Positions 28,523-38,291 are shown, counted from the first letter of the stretch. The stretch: 64,000 nt of DNA from Myxosarcina sp. GI1 (GCF_000756305.1 NZ_JRFE01000017.1:62001-126000), one strand, 5' to 3'. The notes: generated by a model not told the origin, from the letters alone. Made by a program: numbers and translations.

Positions 28523-30853
28523 TTAACCTGAAATTGATTGAGATGAGCGATCGATAGCTTGAGTAAATTCGGCTACTTTAAACTGAGCTACAGTAGACTC
28601 TAGCTTTTGGGCTACCAGAGCGGTTGCAGCAATTGATTCTGCTACTTCCTGAGAAGATTTGGATGTAGTGCTAGATAAGCGAGCAATTTTTTGCATTAGG
28701 CTTGTTATACTTTGGGAAGTATCTGCCTGAGACACGGTGGTTTGAGAGATAGAACCCATCAACTGGTTAATTGCCTGAGATTTTTCTAGTACCAGATTTA
28801 AGCTCTGTTTGGTTGATTCTACTAAGCGCGTAGTTTCTACTACCTGTGCCGTACCCGATTCCATCGCCTGGTTGACATCTTGTGTTTCTGCCTGAATTGT
28901 TGCCACAATACTGGCAATTTCTTTAGTTGCTGCGGCGCACTGTTCTGATAATGCACCTACCTGTTCGGCAACGATGGTAAATCCTTCTCCGTACTCGCCC
29001 GCACGTCCGGCTTCTACAGTAGCGTTAATTGAAAGTACGTTAGTTCTTAGAGCGATTTCTTCAATAAACGAGACAGCTTGAGAGATTTTTTGGGAAGATT
29101 CCCCCAAACGCTTCATTTTTTTTGCTGTTTCAGCCACAATAGTCCGCAGTGCCAGAATACTGTCTACTGTAGAGTCCATACTGCTGGTGCTGTTAACTAC
29201 CGTATTGTATGTATCGTTAACAATCGATTCTGCCTGGTTGGCATTTTCTGCTACTGCCTGAATCGACTGAGACATTGCGGCAACAGATTTAAGCGTATCG
29301 CGAGTTTCTTCGGCTTCGGCGATCGCTTGTTCGGCTAACCGCCGAATTGACTCTTCATTTTCTTTTAAAGCCGAACCAACCTGACCAGTAGACTGCTTAG
29401 CTGCGATCGCAATTTCCTGCAAACTATCGATAATGGCATTAAATAAATCGGCAACCGTACTCATTTCCATAGAGGTCAAACTGGCTCTAACGGTTAAATC
29501 CCCTTCCATTGCGCCGCTAACTTCATCGAGCATCACAAAAATTTCTCGTTCCAGACGTTCGCGTTCTTGACGCTGCTCGTCGGTTAGTGCTTGTTGCTGT
29601 TTTAATGAGTTTTGAATTTGTTCGGTCATTAAGTTAATATTGGCGTTCAATTCTCCTAGTTCGTCTTGTGTAGTCACTGCAAGACGAGTATCGAGTTCTC
29701 CACTACCAATTTTTTTAACTGCTGTAACAGCATTGACTATGGGAACTGTGGCGCGATTGGCTATATATGCTGCGATTGCCGCCACTAAAATTGCTGCTAT
29801 AGCCGATCCTAAAAATAAAGTCCTATCTAATTGTTTTATGGAAGCTAGTGCAATATCTTCATGTTTGGCAATTATCGTTCCAATGTGAAGGTTGGGGAAA
29901 CGCTCTGGACTTTCTGCTGGCACATAACTTACTAGTTGTTTTTTACCAATGTCATTGTCGTGTTCGTGTATATCAGTTTCACTAATCGGTTCTGACTCTG
30001 TGATAGCTTGATAGACAGTGGTTGTTGTGCCAACTTCTCTTTCTTCATGAAATTTTTGGATTTCTGGAAAGCGAGTAGCAATTTCCTGATTTAAAAGTTC
30101 TTCTCTATCCCCAGCAAAAATAGTTCCTTCTGCATTAATAAGACTCCAATGTTCGTTTTTTTTCTCATAGACTTCAAAAAGGCTATTAATATAATTACCA
30201 GGAACTTTAGCTCTGATAACTCCTACTAATTCTCCTGTTTCTCGGTCTTGAACTGGTGCGGCAAATTCTACCCGTAGCTGTCCCGAACTCGAAGAAATAC
30301 CAGGACCATTAATAGTAATAGATTTAGTTGCGATCGCTTCTTGAAAATAGGCATTACCGCCATAATTTCCTGTATATGGTTCTTCTATACTGGCTTGAAA
30401 TAAAAGATCGCCCTTGAGGTCAAAAAACAAAATACTGTTGTAGTATTTTAATTCATTAGCAAAGCTGTCTAAAACTGCGGTTTTTTCTTCGAGGGTAGCT
30501 GCTTGTCTAAGTTTGGAATCGATAAATAGCGGATTTTTAGTTAAACTATCAACTTCACGAATGCGATCTTCTAAAAACCTCGTAACGCTGTCGGCAGCTA
30601 ATTCGGTTTTTTCTAACTGTTCTTGATTAATTTGTTCCGATAGCGAACGATTGGTGACATTATGTGCCAAATATCCTACTATTGCTATTGGAATTACTCC
30701 AATGGCGATTGCAAATAGTGTTGCTTTGGTTTTAAGAGTAAAATATTTTTCTAAATTACGCTTCAAGTTTTTAGCAAGTTTTATGGAAGTATCTACTGTG
30801 TCTGAAGTTCGCTCTAAGTTTGGATTGGTTTCGGAATACTGATTTTCAATCAT
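28523..30853 (-). CDS. Methyl-accepting chemotaxis protein with dCache sensor (first of a tandem pair)
   Basis: A 776-residue receptor in the slot that holds the photoreceptor TaxD1/PixJ in Synechocystis. TM1 is near 45-66, the dCache domain is about 70-340 (FFDLKGDLLFQASI, YFQEAIATKSITINGPG), TM2 about 342-363, then HAMP and the signalling hairpin. There is no GAF domain and no bilin-binding cysteine, so it cannot sense light the way PixJ does. The hairpin tip TNVLSINATVEAGRAGEYGEGF has Glu where GRGF is normal. Ligands of dCache domains are often amino acids or other small molecules; none can be assigned here. Confidence 0.88.
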   Translation of the reverse strand: MIENQYSETNPNLERTSDTVDTSIKLAKNLKRNLEKYFTLKTKATLFAIAIGVIPIAIVGYLAHNVTNRSLSEQINQEQLEKTELAADSVTRFLEDRIREVDSLTKNPLFIDSKLRQAATLEEKTAVLDSFANELKYYNSILFFDLKGDLLFQASIEEPYTGNYGGNAYFQEAIATKSITINGPGISSSSGQLRVEFAAPVQDRETGELVGVIRAKVPGNYINSLFEVYEKKNEHWSLINAEGTIFAGDREELLNQEIATRFPEIQKFHEEREVGTTTTVYQAITESEPISETDIHEHDNDIGKKQLVSYVPAESPERFPNLHIGTIIAKHEDIALASIKQLDRTLFLGSAIAAILVAAIAAYIANRATVPIVNAVTAVKKIGSGELDTRLAVTTQDELGELNANINLMTEQIQNSLKQQQALTDEQRQERERLEREIFVMLDEVSGAMEGDLTVRASLTSMEMSTVADLFNAIIDSLQEIAIAAKQSTGQVGSALKENEESIRRLAEQAIAEAEETRDTLKSVAAMSQSIQAVAENANQAESIVNDTYNTVVNSTSSMDSTVDSILALRTIVAETAKKMKRLGESSQKISQAVSFIEEIALRTNVLSINATVEAGRAGEYGEGFTIVAEQVGALSEQCAAATKEIASIVATIQAETQDVNQAMESGTAQVVETTRLVESTKQSLNLVLEKSQAINQLMGSISQTTVSQADTSQSITSLMQKIARLSSTTSKSSQEVAESIAATALVAQKLESTVAQFKVAEFTQAIDRSSQSISG

Positions 30854-31007
30854 AGAAAATATACCTTTTTAACCGCAAATAAACTAATAATTGGATGTTG
30901 TGTGTATTTAGAAGTTACTAATAAAAATGATTTACTTAGTTACTCCCATCTCGACATAAGAATACCGAAAATAAATAACGGTAAATCAACAAAAAATCGT
31001 TTTTTGT

Positions 31008-31559
31008 TTAGGTAATTACTGAGTGGGATGAGAGTAAAGGTGAAGCTGTGGCAATTTCCTCGGCAGATAAAACTAAAATACGTTTCTCACCCTCATCTAC
31101 ACATCCATGAAGATAGGGAGTTAAGCTAGCTGGAAAGTCTTCTAAAGGTGAGGCTAGCTGCTCTTCGGTAAAGCGAGTAATCCCCTGAATGCGATTTACC
31201 GCCATGCCAATAAGAGATGTTTGCTGTGATAACGCCGACCATGTTTGCAGTACGATTGTGTGATACTGCCTGGTGGAAAGAGGAGTAGAAGACAGCTTCA
31301 ACATTTGTGCCAAGTCAATAATGCTAAAAACATGATTGCGCGAATTAACTATACCGATAAATGATTCGGGCATATTAGGCAGCGGCGTAATTTTTTCTGC
31401 TGCTACCAATAGTGACTCCTGCACATTCTTCATTGATACTAATGCCGTTATCTCTGAAGTAAGTTGAAAACGCAAATAGGGTTCCCCTGAAGTCCGCTTG
31501 GCTTGAAATAGCTCTGGTAAAATCTGTTGCAGTTTAGCTGCTGGTGTAGACGTTGACAT
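31008..31559 (-). CDS. CheW-like adaptor of the second taxis operon (TaxW1/PixI-like)
   Basis: A 183-residue CheW domain protein that links the receptors to the hybrid CheA. Family features: YLRFQLTSEITALVSMKNVQE, PLPNMPESFIGIVNSRNHVFSIIDLAQML and IGMAVNRIQGITRF. It is 6 bp behind the CheY gene upstream, so the two are translationally linked, and 154 bp ahead of the first receptor gene. Confidence 0.85.
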   Translation of the reverse strand: MSTSTPAAKLQQILPELFQAKRTSGEPYLRFQLTSEITALVSMKNVQESLLVAAEKITPLPNMPESFIGIVNSRNHVFSIIDLAQMLKLSSTPLSTRQYHTIVLQTWSALSQQTSLIGMAVNRIQGITRFTEEQLASPLEDFPASLTPYLHGCVDEGEKRILVLSAEEIATASPLLSSHSVIT

Positions 31560-31565
31560 AGTTCT

Positions 31566-31928
31566 CTATCCCATTGCCTCTTCAAGTGCACTTATTAATT
31601 GCTCTTTAGTACAGGGTTTGGTAACGTATGCCTTAACCCCCTGTTTTTTTGCCCACATCCGATCTACATCGCGGTCTTTAGCCGTACAGGCAACTACGGG
31701 AATTATCGCCGTTTCGGGATTTTTCTTTAATTGACGTAAAATATCCAGTCCACCCATTTTGGGCATCATCCAGTCGGTGATAATGGCATCTGGTTTATTG
31801 GCAAAGGTTTTTTCTAATGCTTCTTCTCCATCCTGAGCGGTGATGATGGTGTAGCCAGCTTGGGTAACATAATGCACCATCAAATCTAATTCAGATTTAG
31901 TATCGTCTACGATTAAAATTGTTTTCAT
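31566..31928 (-). CDS. CheY-like response regulator of the second taxis operon (TaxY1/PixH-like)
   Basis: A 120-residue receiver with acidic residues D8-D9, phospho-acceptor D52 in IITDWMMPKMGGLDI, and KPCTKEQL near residue 103 supplying the conserved Lys. The IITDWMMP variant is typical of PixH-type regulators. It lies 73 bp behind the PatA-type gene and 6 bp ahead of the CheW gene. Confidence 0.87.
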   Translation of the reverse strand: MKTILIVDDTKSELDLMVHYVTQAGYTIITAQDGEEALEKTFANKPDAIITDWMMPKMGGLDILRQLKKNPETAIIPVVACTAKDRDVDRMWAKKQGVKAYVTKPCTKEQLISALEEAMG

Positions 31929-32001
31929 GATTTTTCCTTTGTAATTATTAATAATAGTTAGGTAAACAAAATTGTCTTAATATAGTTAGTAAAATATCCA
32001 A

Positions 32002-33204
32002 CTAAATTTGCTGGAGATATTTATTAACAATATTCATCAAACCTTCCTGGGTAAATGGCTTGGTCAAATAATCTGTCGCACCAGCCATTTTGGCTCTAGC
32101 TTTGTCAATCATGCCTGTATTACCAGTTACCATGACAATAGGAGTTTCTTTAAAAACATTGCTACTGCGTAATAAGCTACAGAGTTTGTAACCATTGATT
32201 CGAGGCATGGTAATATCCATTAAAACTAGATCTGGTTCGAGTCGGAAAATAACCGCCGAAGCCTGAACTGGATCGTCAATTGCCGTAACTTCAAATCTGT
32301 CTTCTTCTAGAAAACGCTGCATTTCGTTAAGAATTGTCGGACTATCATCAATACAGGCAATTTTGAAAGTTTTACTTGCTTGAGACAACTTCTCTTTAGC
32401 TAAAAGCCTGGGAATATCGGGTAATTTATCCAAAGGTGACTGCGGATTTCGCAAGTGAATTACTTTCTTTTCGATATATGGCGACAAGATTTGAGCTATG
32501 TGCAATTCGTCGCGATTGAGAACTATTGAAAGTTGGCGAAAGCTCAAGCCACGCCGCATCATCTGTGCGAGTTCGTTGAGTGCCTGTTGAGATAAAGTTC
32601 CCGATGAAGGCGATTTGTTAATGTCTCGGTAATCTAGAATGTAGGGTCGCTGATGGGGAGAAAGCAAACTCGAAGCACAATTTTGCCATTTAGTGAGTCT
32701 TTGCTTTAAAAAGTTAATTAAATCTGCTATGTCTAAAGATAGAGATTCACCAATTTGTTCTCTAATCCAAGCTGGATTTGACTCATCTCTATTCCAATTA
32801 AAATTTCCTTCAGTTAACCAAAAACAGAATTCTAGAGAATCTTGAGTAATTTCTTCTAAGAGTTGAGAAAGTTGCAGGCGATCGATATGCTTTTCTTTCA
32901 ATAGCCATAATAGTGTCTGTTGGTAAAGACTTCGACCAGAAGAGTTTTGCTCCATCTTTGCTTGAGTCTTGAGATACAGAGGGGGCATATCTTTTAAAGC
33001 AGCAGCAGCAGCTTTGCAACCTTGGCGAAGTAAGTAATACTTTAATTCAGCCATTAACTGAATCGAACAGTCAGCATACTTTAGCTTCCCTGCTTGCAGA
33101 TAAACTCTCCAAGATACAGATTCCCCATTAAACTGAAGACAGCCAGTTTCGTTGGAACTGGATGACTCAAATAATAATTGGGCGGGATTTAACTTTTGAG
33201 TCAT
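32002..33204 (-). CDS. PatA-type response regulator of the second taxis operon (TaxP1/PixG-like)
   Basis: A 400-residue regulator with an N-terminal PATAN-like region (about 1-260, no DNA-binding domain) and a C-terminal receiver (about 280-400): ACIDDSPTILNEMQ, phospho-acceptor Asp in LVLMDITMPRINGYKL, and DYLTKPFTQEG. PatA-type regulators in cyanobacteria act on type IV pili and polarity through protein contacts. It is the first gene of the operon PatA-CheY-CheW-MCP-MCP-CheA-HEAT, the same order as the Synechocystis tax1 (pix) operon. Confidence 0.88.
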   Translation of the reverse strand: MTQKLNPAQLLFESSSSNETGCLQFNGESVSWRVYLQAGKLKYADCSIQLMAELKYYLLRQGCKAAAAALKDMPPLYLKTQAKMEQNSSGRSLYQQTLLWLLKEKHIDRLQLSQLLEEITQDSLEFCFWLTEGNFNWNRDESNPAWIREQIGESLSLDIADLINFLKQRLTKWQNCASSLLSPHQRPYILDYRDINKSPSSGTLSQQALNELAQMMRRGLSFRQLSIVLNRDELHIAQILSPYIEKKVIHLRNPQSPLDKLPDIPRLLAKEKLSQASKTFKIACIDDSPTILNEMQRFLEEDRFEVTAIDDPVQASAVIFRLEPDLVLMDITMPRINGYKLCSLLRSSNVFKETPIVMVTGNTGMIDKARAKMAGATDYLTKPFTQEGLMNIVNKYLQQI

Positions 33205-33293
33205 ACCTAAAAAAAATAGTAATTTAACTCTTTGAAGTTATGATTCCCAAAAAAACTATTAAATTATCAAATTAATTCCATGTTCTGTGTGGA

Positions 33294-34241
33294 TTATAAT
33301 TTGGCAAAGCGATCGCTTGCTGCGATTAAAGCATGTACGATCCCTGGTTCGGATACAGAATGTCCTGCATCGGGAACTACAGTAAATTCGGCTTCTTGCC
33401 ATACTTGATGGAGTTCCCAGGCGGTAATCATCGGACAAACAACGTCGTATCTTCCCTGAACGATAACTCCAGGTAAATGACGAATGCGATCGACATTTTC
33501 TATTAGTTGATTTTCTCGTTCTAAAAAACCTTTATTGACAAAATAATGACATTCAATACGAGCAAAAGCTTCGGCAAATTCTGCCATACCAAAGCGAGCG
33601 ATCGATTTTTGAGAAGGAATTAATTTACTGGTGCTGGCTTCCCAAATTGCCCAGGCACGCGCCGCTTCTAAGCGGGTAGCTTTATCTTTACTAGTCAATC
33701 TTTTATAGAAAGCCGATAACAAATCGTGACGTTCTTCTAGCGGAATTGGCTTGAGATATTCTTGCCAGGCATCGGGATAAATATTACTCGCTCCTTCTTG
33801 ATAAAACCAGCGTATTTCCGATCGCCTTAACATAAATATGCCACGCAGAATTAAACCTTTGCAACTATGGGGATGGGTTTGACTGTATGCCAAAGCTAAG
33901 GTACTGCCCCAACTACCGCCAAATACTACCCATCGCTCGATATCTAAGTGTTGTCTCAGTTGTTCGATATCGCTAACTAAATCCCAAGTAGTATTTTCGC
34001 GCAATTCTGCATAAGGCGTACTTTGTCCGCAACCTCTTTGGTCGAACATCACAATACGCCACTTTTGCGGATCGAAATATTGACGGTACATAGAAGTAAT
34101 GCCGCCACCGGGACCGCCATGTAAAAAAACTACAGGCTTGCCTTCACGATTGCCAGATTCTTCGTAATGAATGGTGTGTAGTTGAGAAACTTTTAATTTG
34201 CCTTGATTGTAAGGTTCGATAGGCGGATATAGTTCTCTCAT
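33294..34241 (-). CDS. pip: Prolyl aminopeptidase
   Basis: Releases N-terminal proline from peptides; cytosolic alpha/beta hydrolase of family S33. The 315-residue length is typical. The oxyanion motif HGGPGGG (41-47), FDQRGCGQS (66-74) with the family GCGxS signature, the nucleophile S110 in GGSWGS, WAIWEASTSKL and the C-terminal histidine in PDAGHSVSEPG are all present. The gene is divergent from a small DUF6679-like gene. Confidence 0.93.
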   Translation of the reverse strand: MRELYPPIEPYNQGKLKVSQLHTIHYEESGNREGKPVVFLHGGPGGGITSMYRQYFDPQKWRIVMFDQRGCGQSTPYAELRENTTWDLVSDIEQLRQHLDIERWVVFGGSWGSTLALAYSQTHPHSCKGLILRGIFMLRRSEIRWFYQEGASNIYPDAWQEYLKPIPLEERHDLLSAFYKRLTSKDKATRLEAARAWAIWEASTSKLIPSQKSIARFGMAEFAEAFARIECHYFVNKGFLERENQLIENVDRIRHLPGVIVQGRYDVVCPMITAWELHQVWQEAEFTVVPDAGHSVSEPGIVHALIAASDRFAKL

Positions 34242-34425
34242 TTGGGTTATGCAAAATTGCGACTAATAAGATAGTACTCGAATAATGTCTGCGGTCTTAA
34301 AGGTTTTGAAATCTTATTGCCTGATGTTTACAGAGTCGACAATTAATGTTAAAAATTAGAAATCTATCTTGAGGTAGATGTTTGTTTCACAGCAAAGTAG
34401 TCTGTGAGTGAAATTAGAAATTGTT

Positions 34426-34707
34426 ATGGAAAGCAAACTTAGAGAGCTAATTGGCAAGCCCCATGTCTGGCTATATATTCAAAGTGGTAAAGGTTGGGTC
34501 AAAGACGTAGAAATTTTAGATGTCAACGCTGAGACTTTGACTTTTCGTTATGAATATCAATCTCGGTCGGAAACAAAAACCTGGGAGAAAACAACTAGAA
34601 TTAATAATGTTTTAGAAATAGATATTCGCTTGAGCGATCTGCCAGAAGGAGATCTGCAAATAGAAAATATGCGTAATAAATTAATTCAGACTTGGGAACA
34701 AGAATAA
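34426..34707 (+). CDS. DUF6679-like small cyanobacterial protein
   Basis: A 93-residue protein starting MESKLRELIGKPHVWLY. An in-frame GTG at 34408 would add six residues, but the ATG at 34426 starts at the conserved part and is preferred. It looks like a compact beta-rich domain (VWLYIQSGKGWVKDVEIL) followed by a helix. Function is unknown; I recognise it only as a conserved cyanobacterial family. It ends 13 bp from the convergent NFACT gene. Confidence 0.72.
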   Translation: MESKLRELIGKPHVWLYIQSGKGWVKDVEILDVNAETLTFRYEYQSRSETKTWEKTTRINNVLEIDIRLSDLPEGDLQIENMRNKLIQTWEQE

Positions 34708-34720
34708 ATATTTTACCAAA

Positions 34721-36475
34721 CTAATTTTTAGTTACCGTTTGGGGACGACCCCAAATAACTGTTTCTTGTTTGTAGATTGCCATCCCCGGTTTGGCACCTT
34801 TAGGCTTGTAAACGTGTTTGGGCTGAGTATAAACTACAGGAACTATCTCGCTCTGACGTGCCTGACTGTAATAAGCTGCAAAATTAGCGGCAAACTGAAG
34901 ATCTTTTTCATCTGGAATCGCTCCTGGTTCTAAGCGCAGTAAGGCATGACTGCCAGGAATTTCCTGGGTATGAAACCAGAGATCGTATTCGTTAGCAATG
35001 CGGAAAGTCAGCCAATCGTTTTGACGATTATTACGACCGATCCACAGTTCAAATCCCGATGGTGTAGTGTAGCGATAGGGTTGAAAGTCTTTGTTATCTT
35101 GGCGAGTATCTTCCTGGCGTTCGGAAGTTAAATAGCTTTGCTGAACTAGTTCTTGACGAATTTCTTGAAGTGCTTGTAAATCTTCTAAGCTGCGATTGCT
35201 TCGTTTATTATCGCTAGCATTCCAGTCGTTTTCCAAACGCTCTAAAGCAGTTTTTACCTGTTGAAGATAGTTAATTTCTGCCTCTGTGTCTGCCAGTAAA
35301 GGTCTAACAGCATCCTTAGCACGTTTGAGCTTTTGATGCTGTTTATATAGAGATTGAGCGTTGGTGACGGCGTTTTGTTCGGGGTTGAGCTTAATCTTAA
35401 TAGGTTCGCCAGTTTCAAAGTCAGATAGAGCGATTGACTTCATTCCAGGTTGCCATTTGTAAAGATTTGCCATTAATAAATCGGCTTGTTGGCGAGAAAT
35501 ATCGGCATCTGCCGACTGCGCCAAGCGTTGGCTAAAAGTATCGGCTTTGCGAATTGCTTTTTCCAACAGACTATTAAGTTTTTGACTTAGTTGATGATGT
35601 AGCTGTTGAAACTGCTGTTGGTTTAACTGCTCGCGATAATAGCGATCGAGTAAAATTTGAACATTTTTAACTGACTCAGTTTTCTGCCAACCGAGAACTG
35701 TATAGCCGTCATTAGTCCAACCAGGAATAAATTCTCGATTAGCTAAACTTTTTAGCCATTTTTGCCAATAGTCGAACAGCTCTTGCCAATCACGTTCCAA
35801 TAAATCTGCGGTAGATTGCTGAGTAGATAGTTGGGCAGAGTTAATTATTTCTGCTGCTACTTTAGGACTCAAACCACGATAAGAATTAATTAGCTGCTGC
35901 TTGAGATTGCCAGGAATAAGACTAACTCGCTCTTGCCAACTAGAAAAAGATTCTTCTAACCTGGGCGCAGTTTTAGTAATAGGTGGGGGGAGTTCGTATT
36001 TTGCTCCCGTCTGGATGGGGCGAACGCTCGATTGACTGGAGCTTATTTGACGTGCTGGAGCAACAATATTTAGACTGGCATCGGTTAAGATGGCGTTACT
36101 ATATTTGCCCATAATTTCAGTATAAAAATGCCATAGAGGTTTTTCTCCAGGACGTTGGGCAAACTGTAAATCTAAAACACGTTCCCAAGGAGCGACTGCG
36201 GCAACATCTATTAGTGCTAAGTTATTTAGCTGATGTCGTAATTGATCGCTAAAAGTAAAAGTGTCTCGCGATCGCGGTGGTGCTTCGCCAATATTGATTC
36301 TGGCGGCTTGAGGATGCCAACAGATAGTCAACCAGGCTTTAGTTTTAAGGGTGCGTAAAGCTATGGCAATGGTAAACAGATCGCGCTGAAATACCTGTTC
36401 GATGCGTGATGGTATCCAGTCTCTTACTAACTCGGCACGGACAGCCATTAGGGTGGTGTAGTCAACAGGTTGCAT
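34721..36475 (-). CDS. rqcH: NFACT family protein (RqcH/Rqc2 homologue)
   Basis: NFACT proteins bind stalled large ribosomal subunits and, in bacteria, RqcH adds C-terminal alanine tails to the blocked chain for degradation. The 584-residue protein has the N-terminal NFACT-N domain (MQPVDYTTLMAVRAEL..., about 1-190), a helix-hairpin part and long coiled coil (about 200-430), and a C-terminal NFACT-R RNA-binding domain (about 465-580) with ANEYDLWFHTQEIPGSH, the key DLWFH signature. Start is ATG at 36475. It is divergent from remA-gmk. Older annotations call this family fibronectin-binding protein, which is misleading here. Confidence 0.88.
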   Translation of the reverse strand: MQPVDYTTLMAVRAELVRDWIPSRIEQVFQRDLFTIAIALRTLKTKAWLTICWHPQAARINIGEAPPRSRDTFTFSDQLRHQLNNLALIDVAAVAPWERVLDLQFAQRPGEKPLWHFYTEIMGKYSNAILTDASLNIVAPARQISSSQSSVRPIQTGAKYELPPPITKTAPRLEESFSSWQERVSLIPGNLKQQLINSYRGLSPKVAAEIINSAQLSTQQSTADLLERDWQELFDYWQKWLKSLANREFIPGWTNDGYTVLGWQKTESVKNVQILLDRYYREQLNQQQFQQLHHQLSQKLNSLLEKAIRKADTFSQRLAQSADADISRQQADLLMANLYKWQPGMKSIALSDFETGEPIKIKLNPEQNAVTNAQSLYKQHQKLKRAKDAVRPLLADTEAEINYLQQVKTALERLENDWNASDNKRSNRSLEDLQALQEIRQELVQQSYLTSERQEDTRQDNKDFQPYRYTTPSGFELWIGRNNRQNDWLTFRIANEYDLWFHTQEIPGSHALLRLEPGAIPDEKDLQFAANFAAYYSQARQSEIVPVVYTQPKHVYKPKGAKPGMAIYKQETVIWGRPQTVTKN

Positions 36476-36737
36476 GAGAATTTCTAATGAAGGTCGGCGC
36501 GATCGAGTTTGGTGAAACCTCAGTCTAGTTACAAGCCTTCGGGTTTGCTTTGGCTTCGTAAATGTTATTCTAGCTACAAATCAATCTATTTTGAGCCAAA
36601 AGACCGAAAAAAAGCAAAAAAATACTTAAATTAGCATAATTATATCTAATATTGCTTGTAAATAAGATTTTTTATCTATAAGATTAAAACTATATTTTCT
36701 AAATTACTAAGACTGTAGATAAACTCAGTTAGCAATC

Positions 36738-37004
36738 ATGAGTATTCAATTGATTAATATTGGTTTCGGAAATATAGTTTCGGCTAACAGAGTTATTGCT
36801 ATAGTCAGTCCAGAGTCAGCACCTATCAAAAGAATAATTACCGAAGCCAGAGAAAAAGGACAATTAATTGATGCAACTTATGGTCGTCGTACCCGTGCCG
36901 TAATCATTACTGATTCTTGCCACGTAGTCTTGTCGGCAATTCAGCCAGAAACCGTAGCTAATCGCTTTATTATAGATAAAGATACTCACAGCAACGTCAA
37001 TTAA
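36738..37004 (+). CDS. remA: RemA/DUF370 family regulator
   Basis: An 88-residue protein of the RemA (YlzA) family, known in Bacillus as a DNA-binding activator of biofilm matrix genes; members are conserved in cyanobacteria without a proven role. Typical sequence: [27 protein letters not shown] and [14 protein letters not shown]. It lies 8 bp ahead of gmk, and this remA-gmk pairing also occurs in Bacillus, so the two are cotranscribed and probably coupled in translation. Confidence 0.88.
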   Translation: MSIQLINIGFGNIVSANRVIAIVSPESAPIKRIITEAREKGQLIDATYGRRTRAVIITDSCHVVLSAIQPETVANRFIIDKDTHSNVN

Positions 37005-37012
37005 ATTTTTGT

Positions 37013-37567
37013 ATGTTAACTGGTAAGTTAATTACGATTGTCGGACCGAGCGGTGTTGGTAAAGGCTCGATCGCGCGATCGCTTCAGCAACGGCATTCAG
37101 AAATTCATCTTTCTGTTTCTGCAACTACTAGAAAGCCGCGAGATGGCGAAATAGAAGGCAAAGATTACTATTTTCTCAGTAAGTCAGAGTTTGAAGCAGC
37201 GATCTCTAATAACGAATTTTTAGAGTGGGCAAAATATGCCGAAAACTATTACGGTACTCCAAAAACACAGGTTAAACAGCAGATTGCTAATGGTAAATTA
37301 GTACTTTTGGAAATAGAACTAGCAGGAGCCAGACAGATTGCTAAAACCTATCCCGAAGCTTTAAGAATTTTTATTTTACCTCCCTCGTTAGAAGAATTAG
37401 AGCGTCGGATTAGAAACAGGGGCAAAAACTCTGAAGAATCCATCTCCCAACGTTTGAAGATAGCCAGAGACGAAATTGCTGCTAAAGATGAGTTTGACGT
37501 ACGAGTTGTTAACGAAAACTTAGAGCGAGCGATCGCCGAAGTAGAAGCGGTTATCTTTAAACAGTAA
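37013..37567 (+). CDS. gmk: Guanylate kinase
   Basis: Phosphorylates GMP to GDP with ATP. The 184-residue length is typical. The P-loop GPSGVGKGS starts at residue 11, followed by the GMP-binding segment SVSATTRKPRDGEIEGKDY and the lid region RRIRNRGKNSEESISQRL. It follows remA by 8 bp. GMP recycling also links to ppGpp and c-di-GMP pools, but nothing here shows special regulation. Confidence 0.95.
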   Translation: MLTGKLITIVGPSGVGKGSIARSLQQRHSEIHLSVSATTRKPRDGEIEGKDYYFLSKSEFEAAISNNEFLEWAKYAENYYGTPKTQVKQQIANGKLVLLEIELAGARQIAKTYPEALRIFILPPSLEELERRIRNRGKNSEESISQRLKIARDEIAAKDEFDVRVVNENLERAIAEVEAVIFKQ

Positions 37568-37640
37568 ACTAAAGAAATCCACACTCTCGAACTTCTAATT
37601 ATCGTTACAATCAAAACAACTGTATTAGAGATAAAACTGT

Positions 37641-38252
37641 ATGATTCCTACCGTTATTGAAACTTCAGGACGCGGCGATCGCGCCTTTGATATTTATTCG
37701 CGTTTGTTGAGAGAGAGAATTGTCTTTCTCGGTCAGCAGGTAACAGATGAGATTGCCAATTTAGTAGTAGCCCAACTGCTATTTTTAGAAGCTGAAGATC
37801 CCGAAAAAGATATCTATCTTTACATCAATTCTCCAGGTGGTTCGGTATCGGCAGGAATGGGTATGTTCGATACCATGAATCAAATTCGCCCCGATGTCTG
37901 TACTATCTGCATCGGTTTGGCAGCTAGTATGGGTGCTTTTCTTCTCAGCGCAGGGCAAAAAGGCAAGCGCATGAGTTTGCCCAACTCTCGCATTATGATT
38001 CACCAGCCTTTAGGTGGCGCACAAGGACAGGCAACGGATATTGAAATTCAAGCAAAAGAAATTCTCTATCTTAAAAACAAGCTCAATCAACATTTAGCAG
38101 ATCATACAGGACAACCGTTAGAGAAAATTGCCGAAGATACCGAAAGAGACTTTTTTATGTCTGCTGAAGAATCTAAAGAGTATGGTTTAATCGATCGCGT
38201 TATTTCTCGTCGTCCTTCTGCCTCTAATCCTCCAGAAACAGTAAATAGCTAA
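37641..38252 (+). CDS. clpP: ATP-dependent Clp protease proteolytic subunit
   Basis: A 203-residue ClpP peptidase with the intact triad S96 (GLAASMGAF), H121 (IMIHQPLGG) and D170 (TERDFFMS). It is one of two clpP genes in the window; the other lies 8 kb away beside clpX. Cyanobacteria usually have several ClpP/ClpR subunits forming distinct cores. This stand-alone copy is probably the one not coupled to clpX; the exact paralogue number is not assigned. It follows gmk by 73 bp and ends in a strong terminator. Confidence 0.93.
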   Translation: MIPTVIETSGRGDRAFDIYSRLLRERIVFLGQQVTDEIANLVVAQLLFLEAEDPEKDIYLYINSPGGSVSAGMGMFDTMNQIRPDVCTICIGLAASMGAFLLSAGQKGKRMSLPNSRIMIHQPLGGAQGQATDIEIQAKEILYLKNKLNQHLADHTGQPLEKIAEDTERDFFMSAEESKEYGLIDRVISRRPSASNPPETVNS

Positions 38253-38261
38253 TTATTTTGT

Positions 38262-38291
38262 GAGGGCGAACAGCAGTTCGCCTCTTTTTTT
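38262..38291 (+). terminator. Rho-independent terminator after clpP
   Basis: GAGGGCGAAC (38262-38271) pairs with GTTCGCCTC (38276-38284) with one bulged G and an AGCA loop; seven T follow. It ends the remA-gmk-clpP unit. Confidence 0.85.
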
